Source: Perca fluviatilis
Lineage: Eukaryota; Chordata; Actinopteri; Perciformes; Percidae
Direction of reading: 5' to 3'
Assembly (NCBI RefSeq): GCF_010015445.1
Contig: NC_053122.1
Location: forward strand, 39,254,294 to 39,318,293
Length of the DNA: 64,000 nt
Part shown: one piece after another, positions 12,601 to 25,403 of the stretch
How positions within the stretch are numbered: position 1 is the stretch's first letter
Layout of the letters: each line of letters opens with the position of its first letter
The notes under the pieces: generated by a model
Told to the model about the DNA's origin: nothing
What the model saw: only the letters and a program-made list of their open reading frames with translations
Database searches by the model: none
Made by a program: the position numbers and the translations under genes

Positions 12601-13129
12601 TCAAAGGTTAGGGAATTTAACACTAATTGGTTAATATGTACATATTTCTTTTAAAACATTAAGATGGAGGCAGTTCCCCAGTTCAACAGGTTATACATTT
12701 ACATTTCACTTTCTTACTCAAAATGTATGTATGCATTTTTATTTAGTGGGAGAGTCTTGACCTCATGGGTGCAGGTTGAGTTAAAGGAGCCGTACTGGAA
12801 ATACTGGAAGAAAAAAACAGCGGGCTGGGATTCCCTGAGTTGATTCGCTGAGTTTTTCACAGCCCCTTACACTAACATGCACACACAGGCAATTGAAACA
12901 AAGAACAGAGAAGCTCAGATTCCAACACACACAGAGGGAGTGTGACCTCAACCTCGGCTCAGGACGCCATTACTCCACCATTTTACATAGCAAATATTTG
13001 TTTGCTGTTTGCTGTTTAATGTTCTGAATGTTGAGTACAGCCCCTGTAAATGTATTTAAATTATGTAAATAATGAGGGAGTACTGAATTAAGAGCAGACC
13101 TGACAGGGACAGGTTTGAATTAAGGAGCT
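9661..13129. other. Long intron segment, mostly unremarkable
   Basis: About 10600-10700 carries the TACTTTTAC-type degenerate repeat also seen near 4.6 kb. A minus-strand frame at 11488-11609 looks exon-like and is listed separately. Otherwise no feature could be supported. Confidence 0.4.
11488..11621 (-). other. Exon-like minus-strand frame with acidic C-terminus, unknown
   Basis: A T-rich tract and ttttaaaacag acceptor candidate precede GAGCGTCAAAGTGATG. The frame reads ERQSDVMSVSEQRGHIKEPP, then LGGESGPELAEWEDEEASGP and DVD before TGA. Composition is more protein-like than the surrounding sequence. Joined to the ptprn2 exon at 22510 it would be in a different frame and stop after a few codons, so it is not part of the main transcript. 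It may be a leftover of a transposase gene; I do not recognise the family. Confidence 0.25.
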
Positions 13130-13340
13130 ACTAGTCTCGCATTGCCAGCTCTATCTCCACAGCGCTGTGGAGTAAGGTCTACAACACAGAAACCTTCCAG
13201 GATAGGTGAAAAAAAACAAACAGGGGTTGTTTGCATTTCTTTAAGCCAATCACAATCATCTTGGGCGGCACTAAGCTCCAGACGTAGCGACGGTGGCTCT
13301 GCTAAATAGTCTCAGGAAGGAACTGGTTCTGGTGGAACAT
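13130..13340. repeat. Dispersed fish repeat fragment (CTAGTCTCGCATTGCCAG type)
   Basis: Starts CTAGTCTCGCATTGCCAG and contains CCACAGCGCTGTGGAG, a near-perfect palindrome. A related palindromic copy lies at about 63150-63215, sharing CGCTGTGGAGGAAGGTCTGGCAA. Probably a non-autonomous DNA element; class not assignable by eye. Confidence 0.5.
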
Positions 13341-13904
13341 TTGCACCCCGCAAAAGAAAACTCCTCATACAATATTAAATGAAGTTAACTGTTGACACAA
13401 TACAGTAACGTGAGCTATTTAAATGAGCTGATACATGGTTAAACCTCATTGGCTCTTATCTCCGTGTGTACTTTGTCCACAGCAATCCCACCAATCGATC
13501 TGTGCTGTGAGAACCACAGAGCCAGACTGTCTTCAGATTGATAAAAGCAAATCAGGTAATCAATGAAGACGATAATACAGTTTGTTCTCTCCATTATAGC
13601 ATTGTGATAATGATGAGGCAATTCTGCTGATGGACACTTTACTCAAAATATAAAAATGGGTAGAGGCTACCAAAAACAGGGACGTCTGGTCACCATGGAC
13701 CTATTATAAGCTGATTACCATGGACGATTTTAGACCCTCATCTCAGGCCCCCCCCCGTTTAAAAAAAAAACTATTTTAGTGCTTCAAGTGAGAGTTTGCA
13801 AACTTGTCTGTTCGTGACAGAGGACAAACAATTACAGGTTCAAAGGGCTTGAAACAGGTTTAATATCCTGTGTCGCTGTCGCCAATGCTATGCACCTGTA
13901 ACCC
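13341..13904. other. Intronic sequence, nothing recognised
   Basis: A C-run followed by an A-run lies at about 13748-13770. No other feature seen. Confidence 0.45.
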
Positions 13905-14708
13905 AGTAGTAGTAGTATGTTCCCTGTGTACAGCAGTGGTAGTAGTAGTATGTTCCCTGTGTACAGCAGTGGTAGTAGTAGTATGTTCCCTGTATACAGC
14001 AGTGGTAGTAGTATGTCCCCTGTGTACAGCAGTGGTAGTAGTAGTATGTTCCCTGTATACAGCAATGGTAGTAGTATGTTCCCTGTGTACAGCAGTGGTA
14101 GTAGTAGTATGTTCCCTGTGTACAGCAGTGGTAGTAGTAGTATGTTCCCTGTATACAGCAGTGGTAGTAGTATGTTCCCTGTGTACAGCAGCAGTAGTAG
14201 TAGTAGTAGTAGTAGTATGTTCCCTGTGTACAGCAGTGGTAGTAGTAGTATGTTCCCTGTATACAGCAGTGGTAGTAGTATGTTCCCTGTGTACAGCAGT
14301 AGTAGTAGTAGTAGTATGTTCCCTGTGTACAGCAGTAGTGGTAGTAGTATGTTCCCTGTGTACAGCAGTAGTAGTAGTATGTTCCCTGTGTACAGCAGCA
14401 GTGGTAGTAGTATGTTCCTTGAGTACAGCAGTGGTAGTAGTATGGTCCCTGTGTACAGCAGTAGTAGTAGTAGTAGTAGTATGTTCTCTGTGTACAGCAG
14501 TAGTAGTAGTAGTATGTTCCCTGTGTACAGCAGTAGTAGTAGTAGTAGTATGTTCCCTGTGTACAGCAGCAGTGGTAGTAGTATGTTCCCTGTGTACAGC
14601 AGTGGTAGTAGTAGTATGTTCCCTGTGTACAGCAGTAGTGGTAGAAGTATGTTCCCTGTGTACAGCAGTATTAGTAGTAGTATATTCCCTGTGTACAGCA
14701 GTAGTAAC
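13905..14708. repeat. In-frame minisatellite, about 28 units of roughly 24-48 bp
   Basis: Each unit is the constant block TATGTTCCCTGTGTACAGCA followed by a run of TAG/TGG triplets of variable number. Unit length changes only in steps of three, so all three plus frames (and one minus frame) stay open for 280-305 codons (for example a repeated SSSMFPVYSSG peptide). No ATG context, splice site or homology supports translation, and the array lies in a ptprn2 intron, so I do not call a gene. Confidence 0.9.
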
Positions 14709-15719
14709 CCAGTCAAGGAAAGGGTTAACAGAAACGTAGTGTTGGCCAATCAGAGGAGATTATAGTCCCAGACGTTGGAAGTTTAACGTTGGTAGTCCCC
14801 AGAGAAGAAGTTGCTTTGTTGAAACCTAAAAAAAAATAATAGTAAAGATCCCAAAGTTTCATAAGCAGCCAAACATGTCAGGCTTAATTTTGGTGTAATA
14901 CAAATATTCAAATGGATAGAGTGGTGCAGCCATAAAACCCATAGCATCTGGTCATTGTAAACATCATCAGTGGAGGGCTCTAACACCTTCACACAGAGAT
15001 GATTCAGAGTAAGATTATTTTTCTAACCTTAAATCTATGTCGTGGGAAGAATAATGGGAAAACTGGATTTGAAGAGGTTAACAAAGACAAAAGAAGCTCT
15101 GGAGTTGTTGGGGGTGTTGAGGAGCAGGGCGGTAAAAGCCAGAGGCAGGCTGGGTAAATCAGGAATGTCAGCAGGCTCAGTGTCAGTCTAAATCCTTTGT
15201 CTCTGGGCTTACTTGTTCTGGAGGTGGTGACTGTCGTCACAGCGGTGAGGAGCCGGAAAATAAGCGTGGCGTCTCTGACAAATTGTCAAGGCGGCTCCCC
15301 CTGCTGGGCTTTTACTGTGCTCACAACAAAAGAGACCCCGGCTTCCTCCCCCCTCTCCCTCTGTATCTATCTCTCTTTCTGTCACGCTCTCGCTTTCTCT
15401 GCCTCTGATCCATCACTCTCCCCAATATACAGCTCCCTCTTTTCATTCCCAGAATAAGAGAACAAAGACAAAAGGTGCATTAGAACAGGAGAACAGTACG
15501 GGCCACCCAGGGACTCAATACAGCAGCCGAGCAGCACGGCGAGGTGCCGCTGGAACACAGGGCCTGGGTGGTGGGGGTGGAGAGAGGGAGTGTGTGTGAA
15601 GGTATGTGTGTATGTATCACACGACCCAAAGCCACCCTATCCCCACCTGTCCACACCATAGACTGTATATAAATGGCGGCACCCATTGGTTTGTGGACTG
15701 CCGTTTCCATTAGCATTGC
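14709..15719. other. Intronic sequence with CT-rich stretch
   Basis: About 15340-15440 is strongly CT-rich. About 15655-15680 reads ATAGACTGTATATAAATGG, a motif common in fish dispersed repeats. No exon supported. Confidence 0.4.
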
Positions 15720-16452
15720 AGGCAGACACTATCAGATATTTAGGGGTGGTATTGCACCGAGACTTCACTAAAATGTTTGAAGCTAATTATGGCCCTCTGA
15801 ATATAGCAATAAAATCGGATATACAAATATGGAATACCATACCTTTTTTGGACTTACATTCTAGGATTGATTCAGTAAGATTAAATATTCTCCCCCGAAT
15901 GCTCTACTTTTTCCAGTGCTTACCAATTTTTATACCTCAAAAACAATTTGTAGAGTGGGAGAGAATGCTGTCAAAATATTTTTGGAAAGGGAAAAAATCC
16001 AAAGTTAAGTATAAAACCTTACAATTGAAGAAAGATAAAGGAGATCGTGGTCTCCCTTGTCTACGAGAATATTACTGTGCTGCACAGTTAAGACCATTAA
16101 TATGTTTGTGTTCTTCATATTACACCGCAGGATGGAAGGATGTGGAGGGGACAACTATTGAAGCAATACCAGTTGAAGCTTTATTAGCAGACACCAAACT
16201 GCAGAATAAGATTCATTTAACGGACGAACCCATTTCACATGTAATGATAGCAGCTTGGAATGAAGCAATTGAGATTTGTGGTTTGGAAGATACCTCAAAG
16301 ATCCTAAAATGGTGTGCACACGATTCAGATTTTACCCCGAATCAGCATGATAGATTTAAGAATTGGATTTTAAAAGGATTGACTGATTATTACTTATTGT
16401 CCACACCAGGGCACTCCAATCTTTTGAATCCTTGCAAAGAAAACATGGATTA
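15720..16452 (+). pseudogene. L1-type ORF2 C-terminal fragment
   Basis: About 244 codons of LINE ORF2 from the thumb to the connection region. The catalytic YADD box is upstream of the truncation point and missing. A TAG ends this frame at 16451; the reading continues as broken pieces at 16432-16692 and 16771-16995 with altered frames. Confidence 0.75.
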
Positions 16453-17312
16453 GGCTCTGCTGACTTCTTTAGGTATTTTCAGATCAGGCACTATTTTAAT
16501 CAGGAACTGAAAGTGAATTTAAACAATCTAGGATTCGTGGGTACATTTATATCATTAACTACAAATTCAGGAGCACACAATAAAATTATATCCAGGTTAT
16601 ACAACTGCATCCTGCGGTGTAATAAAGACAACACATATTATGTTAAAGCGAAGTGGGAAAAAGAAGGTAATTTGATAATCACAGAGGAATGATGGGAACA
16701 TATATGTGAGATACAATGGGTTTCAACTGGATCTAATATATGGCGTGAATTTTGTATTGGTCTAGAATTCATGAGCATATACAGAATGTCTTTGCACTTG
16801 TTTTTCCATTTTGCTTTTGAAACCTTATATCTCAGTAATATATCAACGGATAAATTGGACTCGAAGGACAAGAAACTTCTATACATCTTATTGGCAGCAA
16901 GTAAAAAGGCTCTAACAAGGAGATGGCTCAAACCAGAATCACCAACAACTGAGGACTGGATAAACATTGTGCAAGAGATCTACACAATGGAATAACTGTC
17001 CTTTTCACTCAAAGTGCAGAGGGACACTTAGGATATGGGACACCATAGGATATGGTCCAAATGGACGGAATATGTTAAGCCGGTTAGATCTGTTTTTTTG
17101 TAAACACTGCTGCTTCTTACTAATTGTGCACAGATTTAAACATTTAAATGAATAATATGGAAGTAATTTGGTTACCCCACCACCCGCACCTGAGTTCTGT
17201 TGTTCCTGTAATAGAAAGTTAAAATGGTAAAGCAACGTAATGTACTTCATTTGTCAAACAATTGTAAAATTCAACATGCTTTTCCAATAAAAGATAATAA
17301 AAAAAAAGAAAA
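15720..17312 (+). mobile_element. 5'-truncated L1-type LINE (ORF2 C-terminal half)
   Basis: The insertion starts inside the reverse transcriptase thumb region: YLGVVLHRDFTKMFEANY, then FWKGKKSKVKYKTLQLKK and GDRGLPCLREYYCAAQLRP, which are hallmark strings of the L1 clade C-terminus in fish (YLG...; W.G.KP.....L......GG...P....YY.A.QL). It continues through 16453 in one frame, shifts frame with in-frame stops, and remains recognisable to about 16995 (TRRWLKPESPTTEDWI). The 3' end has AATAAAAG and an A-rich tail at 17287-17312. No target-site duplication seen. Dead copy. Confidence 0.8.
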
Positions 17313-18486
17313 GTAGAGAGAGGACAGATATACAGTACACGATGACCGACTAGTCAAGAGAAGAATAGAAAGAAATAGAGGCAAAGACAAAGAAGCAGAT
17401 AAACTCAAATAACGAGTGAGAGACAGAAAAAGACAGCGAGAGAAAGAGAGGGTTCAGGCAGAGTTCATACTCATTAATAAAGATTGCAGTCAGCGACGGC
17501 TCCCCCCCTCCAGAGCATGAACATGTTGACAGAATGAAAATAAGGCAACATCCTTGTATTTCTATTCTGTAAAGGCACCATTTTTTCTTTCCCTTTTTCA
17601 CTTCTGATGTTAACGCCTTGTGCCACTAGAAAATCTCTCCATTTTGATCCCACCAGTTTGCCCTCTCTGATTTGACATGCTGGGGGGTAACAGCGGAGGA
17701 GCCAGCGCTGCTCATCTTCCACGGGGAATACATCAAGAGTTTCAGTACGAGATGCTTGCCCTTTGAGAAAACTGCCGCCCACTTGAGCCTACAGGTACAA
17801 GACGGTTGATATCGGGAACATAAAGCACACTATACTATAACACGATGAGTCATCTACAGACCTCTGCTCCTTCACTATTTTAGTCTGAGGATGGGGTCCT
17901 TTGTGATTTTGAATTTGAAGTTTTTCCAGAGGTAATTCTTAATTTAATTCAACTGCTTGGCCATTTAACAGCTGGCAGGGCTACATGTCCAGAGGCAATG
18001 CTCTATTAAAGGGTAAAGAGAGTTTTAGAATGACATTATAAGCATTAAAATGCGCTTCCTCGACACAATGCTGGAGCTGTAATGTTGAGTGTGTGTACAG
18101 GTACAGGCTGGTTTGCTGAAGATTGTGCTGAACCAAACGTGGCAGACCACTCACGTTGTGAGGACTCCCCTCCATTCTAGGGTTTGAAAAAGGTGACCTG
18201 CACAATTTTATCTGTTTATCGAGGTTTAAACTTAGCTTTACATTATGGTTAGTCATGCAGATCTGATGTTCCAGCGAAGAGAAATGTTAACGTGTCTGCA
18301 GACCTTTGCAGAGAAAAGCATTAGGGGTAACAATAGACTGCAGAGGCGCAGAGAGGAGCTGACACACACACTTCCAAATCGTAATGTGTTGAGTGGATTT
18401 GTCCATCAAGTGAGTTGATTGGTTGCTCAAAGTCATATCAGGAGGCGGTTTAAAACACGTTTCCGTAACTGTCATGACTAGCTAAC
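17313..18486. other. Intronic sequence, nothing recognised
   Basis: About 17330-17460 is purine-rich (AGAGA-type). No gene feature supported. Confidence 0.4.
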
Positions 18487-18589
18487 GATGTCGGGTGCCG
18501 CTGGTGGAGGCTCAGCTTGCCCCCGTACAAAACCTGCAATCTACAAAACAGGCAATGGGAAGGTGATAGTGGAAGATTAACTGTTAAAC

Positions 18590-19604
18590 TTTATCATGGT
18601 TAAAATGAATACACTCAGCCATGATGAAATTGTTTTGTTGGTAACAAACAACTTTTCATCTGAGTGGAGTGAGGAGTCCAAACGGTTTTTGTTTTATATA
18701 TGCCCGGACACCACGCTTCGCTGTATCGCACACAAAGGCCCACAGAAGGATGTGAATAATATCAAGGCCTTCTAAATGAGTGTGGTGAAAATATTCCGCG
18801 GTTTGTTTCACATTACTTGGATGAACTGCCACCTGTCGGGTTTGGCAATATGGACGCCTCGGTGCTGCTTAGCCGAGTGGAGCAGCTGAGCCAAGAAGTC
18901 TCTGGTCTGAGGAAGGCGTTGGAAATGCAGCCCTGTTCGACAGGAGGAGTCAACAACGTCTCCCGCTGAGAAGTCTTGTCTCCTGGGTCTGGGATCGCCA
19001 GCACCCTCAGGCGGGGGGGTTGGGGCGGGGGGGGTTGGGGGTTAAGGGGCTGGTGGGCTCTGCTCTACAACGGGAGCTCCTGGATGTAGCAGTAACATCG
19101 TCACAATCACAACAGTCCTCACAGTGGAGCGTTATTGTGAAAGAAGGTCGCAAAAAGCCGGGGTCCCTTAAAACAACTGTGCCGCGGAAATCCAACAACA
19201 AACAAGCTCACTTGAAACGTGAGCAGAGGAATGTGGGAATAATTGGAACTGGTACTGAGATCAACATTGGAGTGGTAAAAACAAAGTTGGTGAATGTGTT
19301 TGCCACTAGGTTTTCTCCCACTCTGGATGCAGACACGCTATGTGAATATTTATCTGAGAAATTGGAGAACAGAACAGTGACGTGTCGAAAGATCGAGTCG
19401 GCCCGCAGCAGGTATGGCTCATTTCACATCACCGCTGAATGTAACAATGTTGCTGATATGTACGATCCAAAACTCTGGCCCGACGGGACTTATGTTCGTT
19501 GCTGTTATGAGGCCCGTGGCCCCAAGACATTTGGTAATGAGGTGGAGGGTGAACTGAATTGCCATGGTACACCTGCAGCTCCACATGAGCGCCAGCCTGC
19601 ATAG
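18590..19604 (+). pseudogene. LINE ORF1 remnant
   Basis: Pieces in successive frames read NNFSSEWSEESKRFLFYICP, then FVSHYLDELPPVGFG followed by a helix (MDASVLLSRVEQLSQEVSGL, a coiled-coil start) ending in a stop at 18967, then a Lys-rich segment and a C-terminal domain (VNVFATRFSPTLDADTLCEY ... DPKLWPDGTYVRC) of the kind found in jockey-superfamily ORF1 proteins. Probably a nucleic-acid chaperone in the intact element. Confidence 0.65.
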
Positions 19605-19625
19605 TAGCTGCTATGATATGAATTA

Positions 19626-20717
19626 ACCTATAGGAACATCTGTGTCGTGTCTTATAATGTGCGTGGGCTGCGTGTTGGCCACAGTGAAACTGATAAATCA
19701 CGCCGTGTTGTTGTGGACAAATTGATGGACAGATGTGACATTTTGTGTGTCCAGGAGACATTCCTGGCTAAACAAGACCTGGAAGGACTAAATTCTATAC
19801 GTAGGGACTTTCATGGGGCAGGTGAATCAACAACTGACCTAAGTGCTGAAGTTGTCCGGGGGAGAATCCCAGGGGGGGTAGCCACGATGTGGAATAAAAA
19901 GTATGACCAGTTGGTTAATGTTATAAGATTGGGAGTTGACTGGGCTATTGGGCTTGAACTGTGTTGTAATGATAGGAAGATAATAATTTTGAATGTCTAT
20001 ACGCCATATGAGTGCATACAAAATGAGGATGAGCACCTCAGTAGATTGGCATTTATCATGTCTTTTATTCAGGACAATTCTTCTACCTGCATTTATGTTG
20101 TTGGTGACATGAATGCTGATGTATCTGATGCCAACTCTTTATTTGGTAATCATTTCATGCAGTTTTGTTCAGACGGTGGATTGATTTTATCTAGTAAGGT
20201 ACTATTGCCGAATGATAGCTATACTTATATCAGCGAGGCCTGGCACTCTACTTCCTGGCTGGATCACTGCCTTTGTACAGTGGATGCCCATGACTCCATC
20301 GATATGATGAAGATTGATTATGATCTGGCTACTACGGACCATATACCCTTTCTCATGGTGTTGAACACAGGCAATTTACCAGTGTTGTTGCCTGTGGATA
20401 ATGGCATTGATGTAGGGAAAATAAATTGGTCAAAATTGTCTAAGAAAGATCTTAATGAATATTTCAATTGTCATTCTGATGCTTTGTTGGGTAATATTAA
20501 GGTCCCAAAAGATGCCTTATTGTGTTGGGATATGCACTGTAAGAATGTACAACACTGTAAGGATTTATGTTCCCTGTATGAGGCTATTGTGGAGTCTCTC
20601 GGTATCTCGAGCAGGCCTCTATTTAAACATAGGACAAAAGCGTGCAATGCTAAGCCAGGTTGGAAAGATCACGTAGAAGAGCTCCATGCAGAGGCCCGAA
20701 ATGCTTTTAAAAAATGA
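19626..20717 (+). pseudogene. LINE ORF2 N-terminus: apurinic/apyrimidinic endonuclease
   Basis: A 356-codon stretch from 19647, with the same frame open slightly upstream (RNICVVSYNVRGLR). Endonuclease landmarks appear in order: N in YNVRGL, the catalytic Glu in VQETFL, VYTPY, D and N in VVGDMNAD, SWLDHCLC, and the DH pair in TTDHIPFLM. This domain nicks target DNA in LINE retrotransposition. It ends at a TGA at 20715, before the linker to the RT. Confidence 0.85.
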
Positions 20718-21017
20718 GCAGAGTCAGGCAAAAGCAGGCACGGCCCCTTGTTTGAAAATAAGAAATGCACTAATGCTAGATTTAAATATGCACTTCGTTA
20801 TATTAAAAGAAATGAAAACACTGTGAGGTCAGATTCACTGGCATGGAAGCTGCAAAAAATAATGTTAATGACTTCTGGAAAGAAATAAAAACTATGAATA
20901 ATTGCAAAACAACTCTCCCATCTAATATAGATGGTGTGAGGTCCTGATGAAATTTCACAGTTATGGCAGAAACAATATTATGAACTGTTAAACTGTGTAA
21001 AAAGTAATCTGTTTGTA

Positions 21018-21998
21018 GTGGATAATGTAGAGTTTAATGATGATGCTGTTGTCACTTCTGCTGAAGTCAATGAAGCAATATTGAAGTTAAGAGATAATAA
21101 GGCCTGTGGTCTGGATAGTATAACAGCTGAACATCTTAAACTTGCCAGTAAGAAACTGTGCCCTCTGGTAGCTATGTGCTACACAGGTTTTTTTGTTCAT
21201 GGAGAGTTACCTGATTCTATGCTCTCTGTTGTGCTAGTACCAGTTATTAAAGATAAAGTGGGGAAGCTGAACAGCTCAGATAATTACAGGCCAATAGCTG
21301 TGGCCAGTGTTATGTCCAAAGTGCTGGAGACAGTTCTATTGTGTAGACTAGAAAGGTACGTCCTGTCTAACGATAACCAATTTGGTTTTAAAAGAAAGCA
21401 TGGCACTGATGTATGTATTTTTGCACTAAAGGAAATTTTAGAGAAATATAATTCCACAATGTTCATGTGCTTCATTGATGCTTCTAAAGCATTCAATTGT
21501 GTTAATCATGAGAAATTATTTTTTAAATTGTCTAAAAGTGGGGTCCCTGGTTTTTTAATAAGAATCTTGGTTTATTTGTACTCTCATCAGAATATGGGAG
21601 TGAGATGGGGGAATGTTACATCGGTCCCCTTCCAAGTAACCAATGGTGTCCGCTAGGGCGGAATTCTGTCTCCTTTTCTTTTTAATGTGTATATGAATGA
21701 TTAGTTTTTGATTTTAAATGAATGTGGTACAGGTTGTAGGATTGGTGACTCAATAATTAATCATCTTATGTACGCAGATGATTTGGTCATTTTTAGCCCA
21801 TATAGTGCTGGTCTACAACAGCTTCTGAGAACAAGCACACAGTATGGTGCTGATTTTGATATAAAATACAATGCCAAAAAGAGTAAGAAAGTTCCATATA
21901 GGCTAAATAACTACAGTACCATTCATCATGAACTATATCATCACTGCAGTCAATTCAAAACCGCAATATCATATTTTACTATAACAGCTGCTACATGA
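21018..21998 (+). pseudogene. LINE ORF2 reverse transcriptase, broken
   Basis: RT motifs in order: KACGLDSITAEHLK (motif 1), NYRPIAVASVMSKVLE (motif 2), QFGFKRKHGTDVC, FIDASKAFNCVNH (motif A), VTNGVR-stop-GG (motif B, Gln codon mutated to TAG), then HLMYADDLV (motif C, catalytic YADD intact). After NAKKSK the frame no longer matches the family. Not functional. Confidence 0.85.
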
Positions 21999-22020
21999 TG
22001 ACATAAATAAAAAAAAAAAA

Positions 22021-22509
22021 CTTAATTATTCACTGGTTATGTGATCATAATTAAACAGGGATAGCAGACTGATAAACGGCATCTATGTTTCAAAGCTGAT
22101 GTCTGTAGGTTTCTAAAAAACAATCTGCAGTTTGTTTGCTTGTCAAAATACATAGATGGTGTGAAATGTGTCACTTCCAGTGTGCTGGCTCTGTTTGAAC
22201 AGACTTTATTTACTGGCTTTTTTCCACCAGAACAGGTGTGAACAACATGCTCAATAGCAATAGATTATTCAGGCAGCAAACACAGTAAATGTTTAGGTTT
22301 TGTGTTTGTTTTTATACTCGTACACCGTACAGTTGGAAAAATTAACTGTTTAAACCTGGAGAATAAATACCAGATTTATAGGTCAGGTGGTAATAGATCA
22401 ATAGTCTAGACTGCTCACTCTATGAGAACAAACAGCATGACGACAGCAAGGAGGAGCGAGCAGCCTGCGATGTCCTGCCTCGGTGGGATAAAAAAGCAGA
22501 AATACGTAC
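22021..22509. other. Intronic sequence, nothing recognised
   Basis: Intron just downstream (gene sense) of the 22.5 kb exon; no repeat border seen. Confidence 0.4.
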
Positions 22510-22596
22510 GAGAGCTCGGCGAAGTCGGTCAGCTGGATTTTAGACATGCGAGCCAGGATCTGCATCAGGTGGAGGCCTTCGTCTGTTTGGAGCCCA
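22510..22596 (-). CDS. ptprn2: ptprn2 exon, mature ectodomain helix (87 nt, phase 2-2)
   Basis: Acceptor cttcatcatcatcag, donor gtacgt. Read with the carried-over GA it encodes DGLQTDEGLHLMQILARMSK then IQLTDFAEL and a split Ser. This aligns with the PTPRN2 segment after G-Y-I-V-T-D (pattern D.L...EG..L...(V/L)AR......FA) and forms the first helix of the ectodomain module. 87 nt with equal entry and exit phases makes it frame-neutral. A GAGGAGG-rich purine stretch lies just upstream in intron sequence (22609-22720). Confidence 0.93.
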
Positions 22597-23149
22597 CTGA
22601 TGATGATGAAGAGGAGGCAGGAGGGAGGAGGAGGAGAGTGGAGGACAGAAAGAAAAGAAGGAATGGGGTGAGGAGGTCAGGATGCGAAGGGAGGAAGGTA
22701 CAGAAAAAGATTATAAATTAAATGAAACTCATCCCAAAGATTAATACCGAAGTCATAGTACTTACATATTAGTAAAATATAAGTGCTGCCAAAAGAATCT
22801 CTGGAAAATGAGTGGATAGAGTATTTCTGAGAACATGCTAACATGTAAGCACATGGTTTGCTATGCACTGTAGAACACAAGATAATAGATTCTCAATTTA
22901 CACATACGGACAGAAAAAACCCAAGGATTATTGTCTGTAATGAAACGACAGAGTTGCAACATCCTGAAATGATTAGGCAAAATAGTTTTACTTCCATTCG
23001 TGCAACTAAAACTCAGGATCTGTTCTGGTGGTGTGTGGGGATGTCATATAAACACTATACACATATAATGAGGGCAAATTAAATCCTTTGAAATTCAAAT
23101 GCATGATAAAATAAAGGTTTTCTAATCTTTTTTGGGGGGGCTTTTCCAC

Positions 23150-23318
23150 CTTTTTTTTTGACAGAAGAGCTAGGTGAGAAAGAGGGGAGAGAAGGGGGAG
23201 ACATGCAGGAAATTTATCACAGGTCAGATTTGAACCCTGGACCTCTGCGTCGAGGTACAACCTCTCAGTATACTGTATGTGCGCCTGCTCTACCACTGAC
23301 CAACCCGGCCACGGCTTT
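23150..23318 (-). mobile_element. tRNA-derived SINE
   Basis: On the minus strand the head reads GTGGCCGGGTTGGTCAGTGG then TAGAGCAGGCGCAC (pol III A box) and CCAGGGTTCAAATCTGACC (B box), followed by a body that ends in a T/G-rich stretch (CCCCCC/T-run on plus at 23135-23160). This is the arrangement of a widespread teleost tRNA-SINE. Promoter boxes are still recognisable. No clean target-site duplication found. Confidence 0.85.
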
Positions 23319-24092
23319 TATAATCTTTCACTTCCTAATTTAGCATAATCAAATCCTGTACTTTGTTTCTCTTGAGCCCACTCCTTCCTTTATTTCTTAT
23401 GACAGGTGTAAAACCATGAGAAGCTAAGAAACAAAAGAAGTAATTGAACAACATATTGAGAGTTTGACATGCAGACACAGCAGATGGGCACAGGATTACC
23501 ATCAATAGGAGAAATCTGAGCAGATATTAAAAATCTCTGGATATGTGAACTGAACTGAGACAGAAGAAAAGAAGAAAGTGACAAAGAATTAAATAAAAGA
23601 CCAAAGAGAACTAGAAGCTCCCAGGAGAGGGAAGAGAGGTGAGAGAAGGTGGGAAGTGCTGTTTGAATACTGCAGAGGTGAGGAAAGTCCCAGACCGAGA
23701 GCTTGTTTTCATCTCTCCCTGCTCCCTCATTGTATGCTTTAAAGTGTGTTGACAGTGGCAAGGTCAGAGCCAAACCACCAACTCTGTACACGTACTAAAA
23801 TGACTTTGGCAGTATTCCACAATGAGAAGGACATCTGTTGTGTTTGTGCATGTCGGCTTCCTCAAACTAAAAAACAAGAAACCTACTTCACCCTGATCTA
23901 GTGTAGACACCTGGTCCAGTATAAAGGCGTACTTATGGCCACATAAAGAAATGAATGGCCCACATTTCTCACAGGGTTTGAAATGATAATAGAACACTAC
24001 TTGATGCTCTTTAATGTATCTGTACATGCACATAACAAAGAGAAAAAACACAGTTAGGAGGGAGAAAGTACACAAGTACATTTACTACTAAC
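23319..24092. other. Intronic sequence, nothing recognised
   Basis: No feature supported between the SINE and the Harbinger MITE. Confidence 0.4.
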
Positions 24093-24095
24093 TTA

Positions 24096-25108
<1,013 letters not shown>

Positions 25109-25403
25109 TTACATGCAACCCTGTCTCCTACAAATTTATGTACTACATATTCAAAAGAAGACGCAGGAAAGAAATCTTTTTTTCACCGATAAGTTCATTA
25201 TCAATATAGGTTCTTAGACATTTCCTAAATATATTGATAAGAACGAAATCTGTGCTGCATTATGTTTCTTTTTTTAAACATATTTGGTGATGCAAATTAT
25301 AATTTCTAGAGGACAGGGTTACCACAATCTATCCCATGCACCTCACTACATCTGGGGAGAAAAACCTTGCCACCAAACATAATCCAGACAGTAAGTATTT
25401 TAA

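Larger units (their letters stand above)
18487..22020 (+). mobile_element. Degraded two-ORF LINE, jockey/CR1/L2 superfamily
   Basis: An almost full-length but dead element. Order: broken ORF1 (18487-19604), apurinic endonuclease (19626-20717), reverse transcriptase (21018-21998), then an A-rich tail (AATAAAAAAAAAAA, about 22003-22020). ORF1 is split by stops and a frameshift near 18773; the RT has a TAG where the conserved R-Q-G-G motif needs CAG (21655) and another stop near 21704. The part after the palm domain is lost. The clade cannot be fixed by eye; HLMYADDLVIFSPYSAGLQQ and the ORF1 type suggest a CR1/Rex1-like line. Confidence 0.85.

Noticed and set aside
13832..14765. Three long overlapping frames (282-305 codons) on both strands
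   Set aside because: They are translations of a triplet-stepped minisatellite; low-complexity peptides, no start context, no splice signals, located in an intron.
22422..22721. 99-codon plus frame across the 22.5 kb exon
   Set aside because: Shadow of the minus-strand ptprn2 exon and a GAGGAGG-rich intron stretch.
23219..23316. Possible functional tRNA gene
   Set aside because: A and B boxes are present but the sequence does not close into a cloverleaf with an acceptor stem and continues into a SINE body.
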